DNA of 64,000 nucleotides, taken from assembly GCF_009905375.1 (NCBI RefSeq), contig NC_133649.1, forward strand, positions 229,690,102 through 229,754,101, written 5' to 3'. Each line of letters opens with the position of its first letter. Within the stretch, counting starts at the first letter, position 1. The position numbers were made by a program, and so were the translations under genes. Below the pieces are notes generated by a model that was not told where the DNA came from, ran no database searches, and saw nothing but the letters and a program-made list of their open reading frames with translations. Shown in pieces: positions 23,048 to 32,919 of the stretch. The DNA is from Apium graveolens. Taxonomy: Eukaryota > Streptophyta > Magnoliopsida > Apiales > Apiaceae.

Positions 23048-24819
23048 ATACTGAAGGATCCAACTCAGAGAGCATAGTTTCAGGGGGAGCATCAGAAAAT
23101 GAAATCGAAGACAGCATGAATTATGGGGGAGCATCCAGTTCTAGAGAAAATCTTCCATCTGCAAGGAAGTGGACAAAATCACATACACCTGATTTAATAA
23201 TTGGAAATCATGAGGCAGGTGTCAGAACTAGAACAGGTACTTCGAATGAATGTCTTTACAATTCTTTTCTCTCTCAGTCTGAGCCAAAGAAAGTGGAAGA
23301 AGCTCTTCAAGATGCTGATTGGGTGCAAGCAATGCAGGAAGAGTTGAATGAATTTGAAAGAAACAAAGTCTGGACCTTAGTGCCAAGACCCAAGAATAGA
23401 TCGGTTGTTGGTACAAAGTGGGTATTCAGAAACAAAACTGACAGTGATGGCATAATTGTAAGGAACAAGGCAAGGCTGGTTGCAAAAGGATATTCTCAAC
23501 AGGAGGGAATTGACTATGATGAAACATTTTCTCCAGTTGCTAGGTTAGAAGCCATAAGGATATTCATGGCTTATGCTGCTCACAAAAAGTTTACTGTCTT
23601 TCAAATGGATGTGAAAAGTGCTTTTCTCAATGGAGAATTGGAAGAGGAAGTATATGTTGAACAACCTCCAGGCTTTGTAGATTCCAAACATCCAGATTAT
23701 GTCTACAGGCTTGATAAAGCACTTTATGGACTTAAGCAAGCTCCTAGAGCATGGTATGAGACTTTAGCTCAGTTTCTTCTGGAAAGTGGATTCAACAGAG
23801 GAACTATTGACAAAACATTGTTCTATCTCAACCATGGCAAGGACTTACTTTTGATCCAGATTTATGTTGATGATATCATTTTTGGGTCTCCAAATGACAA
23901 ACTTTGCAAAAAGTTTGCAAATCTAATGCAGTCAAGATATCAGATGAGTATGATGGGAGAACTTAGTTATTTTCTGGGCCTTCAAGTCAAGCAGAGTGAA
24001 GAAGGAACTTTTATTTGTCAATCTAAGTACACCAGAAACTTGCTGAAAAAATTTGGAATGCAAGACTGTTCAAGTGCATCCACTCCCATGGCCACTGCAA
24101 CAAAACTGGATAAGGATACTGGTAATTCAGTAGATATTACTGATTACAGAGGTATGATTGGCTCACTTCTCTATCTAACTGCTAGTAGACCAGATATCAT
24201 GTTTGCTACCTGTCTTTGTGCAAGATTTCAAGCAGATCCAAGAGAACCTCACTTAACAGCTGTAAAAAGAATCTTTAAGTATCTTAAAGGAACAGCTGAT
24301 CTAGGATTATGGTATCCTAGAGAATCAGATTTTAAATTAATAGGTTACTCAGATGCAGATTTTGCAGGTTGCAAAATTGACAGGAAAAGCACAAGTGGAA
24401 GCTGCCAATTTCTTGGAGGCAGATTGGTTTCTTGGTATAGCAAGAAACAAAAGTCAATTTCCACATCAACTGCAGAAGCAGAGTATATTGCTGCAGGAAG
24501 CTGCTGTGCACAGATTCTCTGGATGAAGAATCAGTTACTGGATTATGGGTTAACATATTTCAAAATCCCTATTTACTGTGATAATCAAAGTGCTATTGCT
24601 ATGACAGGTAATCCAGTTCAACACTCTATGACAAAGCACATCAGCATCAGGTACCATTTCATCAGGGAACATGTGGATGAAGGTACAGTGGAATTGCATT
24701 TTGTTCCCACAGATCAACAAGTAGCAGATATCTTCACAAAACCACTGTGTGAAGCTACCTTTTCAAAATTGGTAAATGAACTTGGAATGATTTCAGGTTC
24801 TTTCTCTAAATCTGCTTAA
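22924..24819 (+). CDS. pol: Pol of family-A Sirevirus, part 2: reverse transcriptase and RNase H
   Basis: Continues pol one frame away from part 1. It opens with a Ser/Asp/Asn-rich linker in which the family-A motif is translated ([13 protein letters not shown]). RT begins near WTLVPRPKN (about 23372) and contains [11 protein letters not shown] (about 23604) and the catalytic YVDD (23863-23874). RNase H carries [10 protein letters not shown] (about 24345), [12 protein letters not shown] (about 24466) and the terminal ADIFTKPL (about 24725). All key acidic residues are present. Apart from the frameshift at its start the reading frame is open, so this copy may have been active very recently. 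Confidence 0.92.
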   Translation: MQGEHTQDFITSQEASEHTSGSSNSDSSSSDKPSTDSAENLNTEGSNSESIVSGGASENEIEDSMNYGGASSSRENLPSARKWTKSHTPDLIIGNHEAGVRTRTGTSNECLYNSFLSQSEPKKVEEALQDADWVQAMQEELNEFERNKVWTLVPRPKNRSVVGTKWVFRNKTDSDGIIVRNKARLVAKGYSQQEGIDYDETFSPVARLEAIRIFMAYAAHKKFTVFQMDVKSAFLNGELEEEVYVEQPPGFVDSKHPDYVYRLDKALYGLKQAPRAWYETLAQFLLESGFNRGTIDKTLFYLNHGKDLLLIQIYVDDIIFGSPNDKLCKKFANLMQSRYQMSMMGELSYFLGLQVKQSEEGTFICQSKYTRNLLKKFGMQDCSSASTPMATATKLDKDTGNSVDITDYRGMIGSLLYLTASRPDIMFATCLCARFQADPREPHLTAVKRIFKYLKGTADLGLWYPRESDFKLIGYSDADFAGCKIDRKSTSGSCQFLGGRLVSWYSKKQKSISTSTAEAEYIAAGSCCAQILWMKNQLLDYGLTYFKIPIYCDNQSAIAMTGNPVQHSMTKHISIRYHFIREHVDEGTVELHFVPTDQQVADIFTKPLCEATFSKLVNELGMISGSFSKSA

Positions 24820-26152
24820 ACTTGTTCTATGTTATCAGACTTTATGATCAGTATTTACAGAACTAATCTCTTTGTATATTCTGTGCATTAATTGATAAAT
24901 GTCTTCAAGTACTGACTGTTGTCTGATATATGTGTCTAAACTCTGATAAGTGATATGTCTGTTTCAGTAACTATTCTATCCTATGAGGATAACTGTGCTA
25001 GATACTGACCTACTAGTCTTCAATAAACAAATGATCCCATGAAAGAAGTAGTTATTTCTGTGGAAATCTTATGACACAAGCAAATTCTGATAACTGAGCT
25101 TAGTTAAGTTTACTTTGTATATCTTATTACTAAGTCACAAATTAGAATAATGCTACTCATCTGTTTAAGTTCTGATTCTAGTAAAACTGCTGAATGTACT
25201 AAGTGCTGATAAACCTCACTTATCAAAAGAAGAAGAACAATAATCAAAGAATAATATCAGGTACTCCTTTGAGATCTAGAGTAAAAATGTGAAAGGGACG
25301 ACCCAAGTGCATTGCTGGTATTAAGTAAATATGCATTAGAAAAGCAAAATATTTTCTTGGTGACTTTTCACACTCTATGATTACTGGAGAAATACTCTGA
25401 TAATAGCATAAATTCTAATAAACAGTCGTGACTCACTTACACTGAGAAGCCTCTGTAAAATAGAATTTCAAAAGATGCATAAAATTAGCACAAAAACAGT
25501 AGAGGTGAACTCATGCATGAACTCATTTATCAGTAGGTTTCAGGATAATGACAGATCTTTAGCAAAATTTTAATTATGACTTATTTCTAAGATGTACTGA
25601 AGTAGATCAGACTTTACTCTTTGTCTGTTATTTAGCTTAATGCACACACACATCACTCCATATGAATGATGAAATTTCTGTGGTGGTCTATGTTATTTTA
25701 GATAAACAGTCATTGTGTCACTTCTGCACAAATTCTGAGGACAAGTTCTAGTTACACGTTCTGATGATTAAGTTCTGACATTCATAACTAAGAACTTGTA
25801 TGAGTATTTACTAAGATAGATATTCCTTGTTCGAGTTAAGACATTATGTTCTGATGACTGTTAAGTTCTGGTATAGGTCTAAGTTCTGACTTTTCAGTCT
25901 AACCCTTTACTTGACTTATCTGTGAGTAAATTTTGGTAACAGTCTCAGCTCAATTTCGAAATGTTGAAGTGGAAGATTAATAGTCTATGGTTAAAACATA
26001 ATGGCACTCGTCCTTGAACAGTTTACTCTTGTTACATGTGCACATTCCTTTTCCAATGACTGTTATTCTTTTTCAAAGTCTAGGGAGACGAGGTAGAATT
26101 AATTCTACCTGTCTGCATTCAATATCTTTGTGTCTCTTGGCATTCTCATGCC
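24820..26152 (+). other. Non-coding spacer after pol (family A) with dispersed family-A motifs
   Basis: No convincing ORF in about 1.3 kb. The sequence is A/T-rich and scattered with AAGTTCTGAT, TTCTGATAA and TACTGA variants (for example near 25166, 25758, 25773, 25867 and 25890). These resemble the LTR repeats in element-specific sequence. Family B has only about 0.5 kb at this place. Confidence 0.75.
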
Positions 26153-26160
26153 TATATATA
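26153..26160 (+). promoter_or_regulatory. TATA box before the 81-aa ORF (family A)
   Basis: TATATATA 74 bp upstream of the small ORF's ATG at 26234, with a pyrimidine-rich leader between. The spacing suits a plant core promoter. Inferred from position only. Confidence 0.45.
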
Positions 26161-26233
26161 CAACCACTTCACATTAGTCTTCTCATCACACTTGTATCAC
26201 AAATTCAGTCTTGTTTTTCATTTACTATCGCAA

Positions 26234-26479
26234 ATGGCTGAATTTGGCTGGTTCTACAATTACGGTGATGAGACTGTGCATGTCTTTTTGAATGGAATTT
26301 CAACTCCCTACCCTATCACCAACATCCCTCACAATCTCTGGATTCAATTTCCAGAGGTTATCAAACGTGATCTGGTGGCCGTTCGAAGAGACCTACACCT
26401 TCGTCGTATCCGTCAGCAAGAGCGAATCATTCGACTCGCTATCTTGTTTGTCGAAGATAGGAAGAGGAAGATGACTTAA
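26234..26479 (+). CDS. Small accessory ORF (81 aa) between pol and the env-like gene
   Basis: I do not recognise a family. The ATG lies in a strong plant start context (GCAAATGGCTG). The N-terminus is MAEFGWFYNYGDETVHVFLNG. The second half is basic (VIKRDLVAVRRDLHLRRIRQQERIIR), probably one helix, and ends KRKMT before TAA. No membrane segment or signal peptide. A TATA-like box is 74 bp upstream. The open frame, start context and basic helix suggest a real product, perhaps nucleic-acid or partner binding, but this is inference. Family B has no counterpart in its shorter pol/env spacer. Chance ORF is the alternative. Confidence 0.5.
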   Translation: MAEFGWFYNYGDETVHVFLNGISTPYPITNIPHNLWIQFPEVIKRDLVAVRRDLHLRRIRQQERIIRLAILFVEDRKRKMT

Positions 26480-27003
26480 TCTCGTCTTCTTCCTGTTCTT
26501 CTTCATCCTCAGCTTTTTCAGGCTTCTTAGCTAGGACTAAAGCTGTTGACGTTAGGATTAGAAGCTTAGGGAAAATCTTGTATTGATGTAATTTCTATTT
26601 CATCTATGTATTGACTTGATATATTAATGAAAACTGTTTTTACTTCAAGATTTTGTCTCTGAGTTATTTTATCTTGTGTTGTTAAATCCTGCTTGATATT
26701 CTGATGACCATTTAAATTTTGTCTTAAGTTCTGATTTAAGTTCTGATTCTTTGTCAGCACTTATTCATCGAAATTATCTCGGTCATTTTTAACATGATTC
26801 ATTTTCAGAATATTAATGTTGCAGTGCAAAATAATCCAATCAGTGATAACGGGTTAAAATTTGAATTGTTTCCCTTGATAAATGGAACAGTTTTTCCTTG
26901 AAACTCGGCAAATGGGTAAGTCTTGATTACTGTTTTCTCGAGCCCAGTAACTATCCGTTATTACTGCATGTCTGACAGGTGTCCAACGGTAATATTTCTT
27001 TTG
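26480..27003 (+). other. Spacer between small ORF and env-like ORF (family A)
   Basis: About 520 bp with no ORF. Two adjacent AAGTTCTGATT copies lie at about 26724-26750 and further variants from about 26698, some 250 bp upstream of the possible env-like TATA box. AATAAA-like signals are not obvious. Confidence 0.6.
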
Positions 27004-27011
27004 TATAAGTA
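27004..27011 (+). promoter_or_regulatory. Possible TATA element of the env-like ORF (family A)
   Basis: TATAAGTA about 155 bp before the ATG at 27166. Downstream is a long pyrimidine-rich leader (about 27024-27112) that ends in an acceptor-like TTTTCATACAG (near 27115). It could be a promoter with leader, or a 3' splice site for a subgenomic RNA. Confidence 0.4.
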
Positions 27012-27165
27012 CAGCAGAGAGAAGATTTCTTTAATCTTTTTAATTTCTTCATCTTCTATCTCTCTTCTTACTTTTACTCTCCTTCACTTTACTATTTCCG
27101 TTGTTTTCATACAGATATTATCTCAAACACCTAACAGGCATACTTGAATTTCAATATTTTTTCAC

Positions 27166-30100
27166 ATGGCACCAAAGGATTTAATCATTGATGGAGCAAA
27201 GTTTGTTCCAAACAACTATGCTGCAATTCTTGATCATGCTGACGCTCCATCTGAATTGCATTTTGTGCAAGATCTTCTTGCACATAGTGAGGTTGGGTAC
27301 GCCTTAACTCAGCCTGAATTATTTTCAAGTCAACAAGTTCTGCGGTTCTGGAGGACTGGAATTTTTGATGATGGTGGTAAACGAGGAACTCCCAGTATTA
27401 TCTTCCAAGTGGGTGATTCTTCCTATGTAGTCACTCCTGGTACAGTACGAAGAGCATTACATCTTCCAGAAGATTGTACCTTCTCTATACCAGAGGAATC
27501 AGAACTTCGGGGGTTAATGACTGATTTGGGATATGAACAGAGTCTTACGAAACTTGGACAGTTGAAACGGGCTCATATCAGAAGAGAATGGAGTTTCTTC
27601 TTCGATTGCATCACCAAGGCTTTTGGGAACAAATGTTCTAATTATGATGCTATCCCAATTCTGAGTCAGCACATCGGGTATGCTATTATCCATCAAACTC
27701 ATTTTGATTTTGCAACTGGAATAATTGGTTTTATTGGGGATAGGATGACAGAGGATCGAGATGTTGTTTATTTTGCTAGATTCTGTCAACTTATTTATAC
27801 GTATTGTACTGCTGAACCCCAGTTAGTCAGCACTCAAACCCCACCTTTTAAGGTTGCAAAAAGGTACTTTAACGACCTGATAAATGCTGACACAAAGAAA
27901 TCAATGGTGAGACAATTACAGATTCCTCAGTCTGTGAAACAGATTCTGGTAAATGCTGATCCAGCTACTTACAAATCTGTTTACTCAAATGTTCAACCAA
28001 CTCACCATAACCAAAATCCATCAACCTCAGTCCCTACCTCTCATTCTACTCAACCTACCCTCAGAACTTATCTCAAATCATATCTCTCCACTTCACAGAC
28101 TGCTCAACCTTCTTCTTCAGCACCTACTGTGAAGCCTACATCCTCTAAGCCAAAGAAAACAAAGACTGTTCCTCAAACATCTCAGAAGAAGAGGAGGATT
28201 ACTTTGAGAGATGAAACAGATTCTGAAGATCAGGTTCCTTCTTCAGAACCTATGATAAATGAAGCTGAGAAGGCAACTTCTCAGAAGGATTCTGCAATTG
28301 GGGGTTCTAGGCTTCTCAAGAGGCTTAGACGTATGACTGTTCCTGCAACTCCCAAGGAATCCAAATCAACAAGGAAGTACAAGAAACAGAGGGCACAGAG
28401 GCCAGTTTCAGATGATGAGGAGGAAGCAGCTAAGGAAGGGGATCAGGAATCTCTGATCTCACAAGACAAGGAATTTGCTCCAGTCACTTCTTCTCCATCA
28501 ACTACATTTCAGGAACCTGTATCTGACAAGGCTAATTTACCTTCTTTATCTCTTGTTGATCCAGGCACAAGTGCTGAAATTGATATTCAGAACTTGGTTG
28601 TGCCTGAAATACTTTTCTTAGAAGCTCCAACAGCAAATAATCCTTCCACAACACCTGTTACTGATGCTGTTCAAATTCCTGAGTTATCACTAACACCTTC
28701 TCTGCATCAAGATGATGATCAGATTTTAGGTGAGCATCAGGATATGGTTGTTGATCAGAACTTAGTATCAGATCAGCAATTAGAGGATGTTGAAGCCTCC
28801 ATTGCTACTCATACAGTTGTCTTATCAGAAGATACTGATTCTTTAAGTTCTGATGCTGCAAATGTTGGAGATACTGGTGAAGCTGCTACAACTGTAGATG
28901 CTGATGCAGCAGGTCCTTCAGGACATACTCCTCCACTGACTCTTCCTAAGTCTGAACTGCTAAAGGAGTTTGTTATCAGGGATGCACCAGTACCTTGGAG
29001 TGAAACTCCTGCAGGACAGGAGTGGACTAAGGAATGGAACTCAGTTTCATGTGTTCCAAATGCTTTACATCTTGCTGAGCACTTGACTAAAGCTGATGAA
29101 ATGTTAAATTCTGATGATTTTAAAACCCAGCTTAGAGTCACTGCATTGAGTACTAAACATCTACAAGGTCTTCATTCCAACACTCATGCAGAGCTACACA
29201 AGATTCAGGAGAACTTTATTAAACAGGAACAAGTTTGGAAACTTGATAAGAAAAAGTTCTTCCAACCTACCATTGACAGGGTTGCTTATATTGAGAAAAA
29301 TCAAGAGAAGCAACAAGCTCAGATTGATCAAATTCTGACAAATCAAGCTTCTCAGCAATCGCAACTTACTGAAATCCAGACCTCAGTGGAACTACTTATC
29401 TCTCTTTTATTACCTGCTGATGCCAAAAAGGGGGAGAAGGTAATTAAGTCCAAATGCAAAACCAACAAGTCACTGGAAGGAAAGGATGATGGAAAAGATG
29501 ACCAAGGAAACTCTGGAATGGGTAGTGGTCATAGTCAAGGTAGAAGATTTACATCAAGACAAGCTAGTCACAGAACAAGTTCTGATACTGGGAAAAGAAT
29601 AAGTTCTGCTGCTGGTAAAAGGATAAGTTCTGATGAACTTCTAGATCTTGATGAGGAAATGTCAAGACAGTTATTTCTTCAAGAAAATCCAGGGATGGAC
29701 TTGGAAAGTTTAAAGGAAGAAGAAGCCAGACTTAAATCAGAGAAAGTCACATCTAAATCTGAAGCTTCTGGTAAAAAGTTACTTCCAAAACCTAAAGGCA
29801 TTGTGATCAAAGAGAGGATACATACTGAAGAAACTTTGGCTAGATCACAACCACAGATAGATCCAAGATCCAAGGGTAAAGAAAAGGTTGGTGAACCTAT
29901 CAAGCCTTATGTACCTCCTGAGGAAGAAGAAATTACTGATGGAAAACATAATCTTGCTCTGACTTCAAGAAAAATTCTTAAAACAACCTCTGACATGGCT
30001 CAAGTTGTTCAGAGTCAAGAAATTGTAAGTTCTGATATTCAGAAGAAGCAAGTAACCTCTGACAGTGCTCAAGTTAACTTGATATCAGAAGATAAATCTA

Positions 30101-30873
30101 AAACACTCCTACCAGGATTCACTAAAGCAAAACAGACTCAATCTTTGAAGACTACTTTAAGTGGTTTTGAAGCAAGAGTAGTTACTGGAAAGGAAGCTAG
30201 AGATAAAACTGGATTGGGAAGTGCTGATGCAAGAAGAGTACACAACACTACTGATGATCCAACTTCCTTGAGTGAACCAGGTATTGGAGCAACTCCTGAG
30301 AGATTGAATCAACTAGAATCTGTACAGATGGTTTACCATACCTACTTGAAAGAATACATCATGTTGTATTTCATGACAGATGGTAGGGTTTATCATATAA
30401 GACAAAATGCCATTCCATTGAAGTATTTTGAAGAATTGGAGCATGTATTATTCTTACTTCAAGTGGATGACAGAATAACAGAGACTGCTGCAAACTACTT
30501 AAAGGAACAGATTCAGAGACAGAAAAGACTTTATTCTGTTAAGTCTGACAGCAGATATGTTCCAAAGTACAGAAATCACAATGGTGATATTGTTGATATG
30601 AAGCCTAATACTGCACAGATCAGAACATATCTTGGTATTAAGGGGCTTGAATTCAATCTAGAGTCTAACAAAGCTTATGTCATAAGACTAGATCGGGAGT
30701 TGAGAAAAGCAAAGATTAATGATCTCAGAGCTGCAATATTTCAAACTGGTGAAGATACTGCAGAGCTTAAAGATGTCAAACGGAGAATGATTGATGAACT
30801 CAGATATGCTGAGAAATGTTTGTTGAAGAATTATCTCAGAACAACTCCTGACATCAGAGAGATCAGAAAATGA
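27166..30873 (+). CDS. Env-like ORF of family-A Sirevirus, intact (1235 aa)
   Basis: Occupies the env position of Sireviruses; the role is unknown. ATG at 27166. Residues 1-230 look globular and share with family B the motif R-R-E-W-S-F-x2-D-x2-T-K-x-F (about residue 138). Residues 270-640 are Ser/Thr/Pro/Glu/Lys-rich, low complexity, and include translated family-A motifs. A Gln-rich coiled coil spans about 675-765, followed by another Lys/Ser-rich stretch. A conserved C-terminal domain covers about 1045-1235 (YHTYLKEYIMLYFMTDGRVY, then a basic helix-rich end). No signal peptide, transmembrane helix or furin-like site is visible, so nothing supports a fusion-type envelope. Pol ends 2.3 kb upstream, so stop-codon readthrough from pol is not possible here. 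Confidence 0.88.
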   Translation: MAPKDLIIDGAKFVPNNYAAILDHADAPSELHFVQDLLAHSEVGYALTQPELFSSQQVLRFWRTGIFDDGGKRGTPSIIFQVGDSSYVVTPGTVRRALHLPEDCTFSIPEESELRGLMTDLGYEQSLTKLGQLKRAHIRREWSFFFDCITKAFGNKCSNYDAIPILSQHIGYAIIHQTHFDFATGIIGFIGDRMTEDRDVVYFARFCQLIYTYCTAEPQLVSTQTPPFKVAKRYFNDLINADTKKSMVRQLQIPQSVKQILVNADPATYKSVYSNVQPTHHNQNPSTSVPTSHSTQPTLRTYLKSYLSTSQTAQPSSSAPTVKPTSSKPKKTKTVPQTSQKKRRITLRDETDSEDQVPSSEPMINEAEKATSQKDSAIGGSRLLKRLRRMTVPATPKESKSTRKYKKQRAQRPVSDDEEEAAKEGDQESLISQDKEFAPVTSSPSTTFQEPVSDKANLPSLSLVDPGTSAEIDIQNLVVPEILFLEAPTANNPSTTPVTDAVQIPELSLTPSLHQDDDQILGEHQDMVVDQNLVSDQQLEDVEASIATHTVVLSEDTDSLSSDAANVGDTGEAATTVDADAAGPSGHTPPLTLPKSELLKEFVIRDAPVPWSETPAGQEWTKEWNSVSCVPNALHLAEHLTKADEMLNSDDFKTQLRVTALSTKHLQGLHSNTHAELHKIQENFIKQEQVWKLDKKKFFQPTIDRVAYIEKNQEKQQAQIDQILTNQASQQSQLTEIQTSVELLISLLLPADAKKGEKVIKSKCKTNKSLEGKDDGKDDQGNSGMGSGHSQGRRFTSRQASHRTSSDTGKRISSAAGKRISSDELLDLDEEMSRQLFLQENPGMDLESLKEEEARLKSEKVTSKSEASGKKLLPKPKGIVIKERIHTEETLARSQPQIDPRSKGKEKVGEPIKPYVPPEEEEITDGKHNLALTSRKILKTTSDMAQVVQSQEIVSSDIQKKQVTSDSAQVNLISEDKSKTLLPGFTKAKQTQSLKTTLSGFEARVVTGKEARDKTGLGSADARRVHNTTDDPTSLSEPGIGATPERLNQLESVQMVYHTYLKEYIMLYFMTDGRVYHIRQNAIPLKYFEELEHVLFLLQVDDRITETAANYLKEQIQRQKRLYSVKSDSRYVPKYRNHNGDIVDMKPNTAQIRTYLGIKGLEFNLESNKAYVIRLDRELRKAKINDLRAAIFQTGEDTAELKDVKRRMIDELRYAEKCLLKNYLRTTPDIREIRK

Positions 30874-31066
30874 TGAAGCCAAGTCGAAGATCTACAACTG
30901 CTTAAATTCTGATATTTATACAGGTTGAAGTTGTTATCAGAAGTTGAATTGGTAAAAACTTTAAGGACTGTAAGTTGTAGTTATCTTGTCTATTTCTCAT
31001 GCATTTGTACTTAATGTTTTTGACATCATCAAATATCTGTTAAACTTGTATATTTTGTTAATTTAC
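30874..31066 (+). other. 3' untranslated spacer of family A
   Basis: Short non-coding stretch between the env-like stop and the polypurine tract; one more TATCAGAAGTT motif variant near 30936. Confidence 0.6.
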
Positions 31067-31080
31067 AAGTTGGGGGAGAT
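31067..31080 (+). other. Polypurine tract of family A
   Basis: AAGTTGGGGGAGAT directly before the 3' LTR; nearly the same as the family-B tract. Confidence 0.93.
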
Positions 31081-31701
31081 TGTTAGATATATTTGATAAT
31101 GTCATGGCTAATATGTTTTATGTTTAGATTTCAGATCTTATTTGAACAGAACAAATCAGTACTTAACTGATCAGTACTTATACTGGAAGTCAGAACTTAA
31201 GGTACTGGAAGTCAGAACTTAAGGGATATCAGTACTTATGTTATCAGGAGATAGATATCAGAACTTAAGTGCTGAAGGACGATCAGATAAGGACAGTAGC
31301 TGATTAAAGTTAAGAAGATCAAGATAAACATAAGAAGAGATATGCATGAAGAAGGAATTCCGTGAAGAATGGAATACTTGGAATAGAAGATATCTGATTG
31401 ATATATTTTAGGAAGCAGAATTATATTCCATATCAATTAGCGAATATCTTGTAACTGTGTAGTATATAAACACAGAAATAGAGTTTACACTAGAGGTGTT
31501 ATCATTATCGAGAATATTATTTATTATAACTCTAGAAGCTCTCGTGATATTTTGTTCATCACTGAGAGATAACAGTTCCAGATTGTAACAGAGTTTATTG
31601 TTTAAATAAAGTTTGTTTTCTGTTACATAAGTTCTTGAAGTTTGATTTGATTGTAATAAACACTGTATTCACCCCCTCTACAGTGAAAGTGTGACCTAAC
31701 A
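31081..31701 (+). mobile_element. 3' LTR of family-A Sirevirus
   Basis: 621 bp, same as 18481-19101 except A at 31192 (T in the 5' LTR). The AATAAA at 31605-31610 may serve polyadenylation. Confidence 0.96.
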
Positions 31702-31706
31702 TGAAC
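31702..31706. repeat. Target-site duplication TGAAC, right copy
   Basis: Second copy of the pentamer at 18476-18480; the interrupted env-like gene resumes directly after it. Confidence 0.96.
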
Positions 31707-32401
31707 CCAATAGTTTAACTTGTTGGTTGGGTTCTCAAGTACACTGTCCTCAGAGAGGTGGTTAGCAAGCATCATGAAAAATCTAGCATAATAAACACTC
31801 TTACCCCTTTATTAAGCTCTCCTAACTTAAACCCCAACTCAAACAAGACTAGATCACTATAATTGAAGTATTTATCAGTTACTAGCATGTAAAGCATGTT
31901 GAGCATGGAGATATTAACAGAATCAAAGTTGCTAATTTTTTCAGAAAATACTTTAGTAACTACATCACACAGGAAACTCCATTCTTTCCTAAGACCCAAT
32001 CTCCTAATTTCACTTAATTTAGAGATGGTGAGTGCATAACCCATGGAGTTTAACATGTTAAAAATATCAGTGTCTGTGTATGGAGTAGAAACAGTATTAT
32101 CAGGAATCCTAAAACATGCTTTAACAATGTCACTATTAACACAGAATTCCTTACCTTTAATAGTGAAAGTGATGGTCTTGTCAGTTGAGTTGTACACTGC
32201 AGTCGTCCATATTTCCTCCACAACCTCACAGTAGATAGTGAGAGACTCTAGCATGGCATATTTGAGATTACAGCCTTGCACAAATTCCATCATTTTGTGG
32301 TAGTCGCCAGACTGTTGAATCCCCTTGTTCACTAGAGCCGTGAAATTATTCTTCTCATAGATAAAGCCAGTTTGAGATATGATTTTGACGACTGGTGCCA
32401 T
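31702..32401 (-). pseudogene. Env-like gene of Sirevirus B, unit 3, 5' part
   Basis: Continuation of the gene interrupted at 18480. The ATG at 32401 opens the same 209-codon N-terminal domain as in units 1 and 2 (32401-31772), then the ancestral one-base frameshift follows. The domain contains the REWSF-type motif (RKEWSFLCDVVTKVF). Confidence 0.87.
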
Positions 32402-32511
32402 TGTTAGAGAGTAAAAATTGCAGAGAGAGAGGGTAATTGCTTTTGAGAAAGAAAGAAGTTAGAGCAGATGAATTGAGAATGATAAAAGAAAAGAGATGAA
32501 AATGAATTGTG

Positions 32512-32519
32512 CTTTTATA
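32512..32519 (-). promoter_or_regulatory. TATA box of possible internal promoter (unit 3)
   Basis: TATAAAAG on the minus strand, 111 nt upstream of the ATG at 32401; same arrangement as units 1 and 2. Confidence 0.5.
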
Positions 32520-32919
32520 TCCCCAAAGAAAAACTATCAAAAATAATAAAGTAAAATAAAGTGACCAATAAAAATTGCCCAAAGTAGCCATTTAAAAAGA
32601 TAAACTATAAAAATTGCATCAATTATCCATCGTGTTATGCTTACAAACTGTAAGTATACTCGATGGATAATGTTTAGAAAATTAACGGCTAAGATTTAGA
32701 CCATTCGACGGATGAGGAAAGACAGTTATCCGTCGAGTTATAAAAATTCCAGAAACTTAATTGATTTTATTAAAAAATTGTATTCCGACGGATGATCGAA
32801 CTCGATGGATAATGATCATCCGTCGAGATGTAAATTTTGACTTAGCCAAAACTTCATCCAGGACTGAAAATCAATTAAATTTCTGGCTGCATTACAACTT
32901 GCAAAATATCTTAAAAGAT

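Larger units (their letters stand above)
18481..31701 (+). mobile_element. Complete Sirevirus (Ty1/copia), family A, 13,221 bp
   Basis: Order: LTR, PBS, gag, pol (protease, integrase, RT, RNase H), small ORF, env-like ORF, polypurine tract, LTR. Integrase before RT marks it as copia. The triple zinc-knuckle gag, the long env-position ORF and the LTR ending in CTAACA fit the Sirevirus (SIRE/Maximus) lineage. It is flanked by the 5-bp duplication TGAAC, and the two 621-bp LTRs differ at one position (18592 T, 31192 A). It is the youngest structure recognised in the window. One frameshift in pol is the only clear coding defect. Confidence 0.95.

Noticed and set aside
26566..26760. Minus ORF of 64 codons rich in Asn/Gln
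   Set aside because: Created by the AAGTTCTGAT-type repeats and A/T-rich sequence; no other support.
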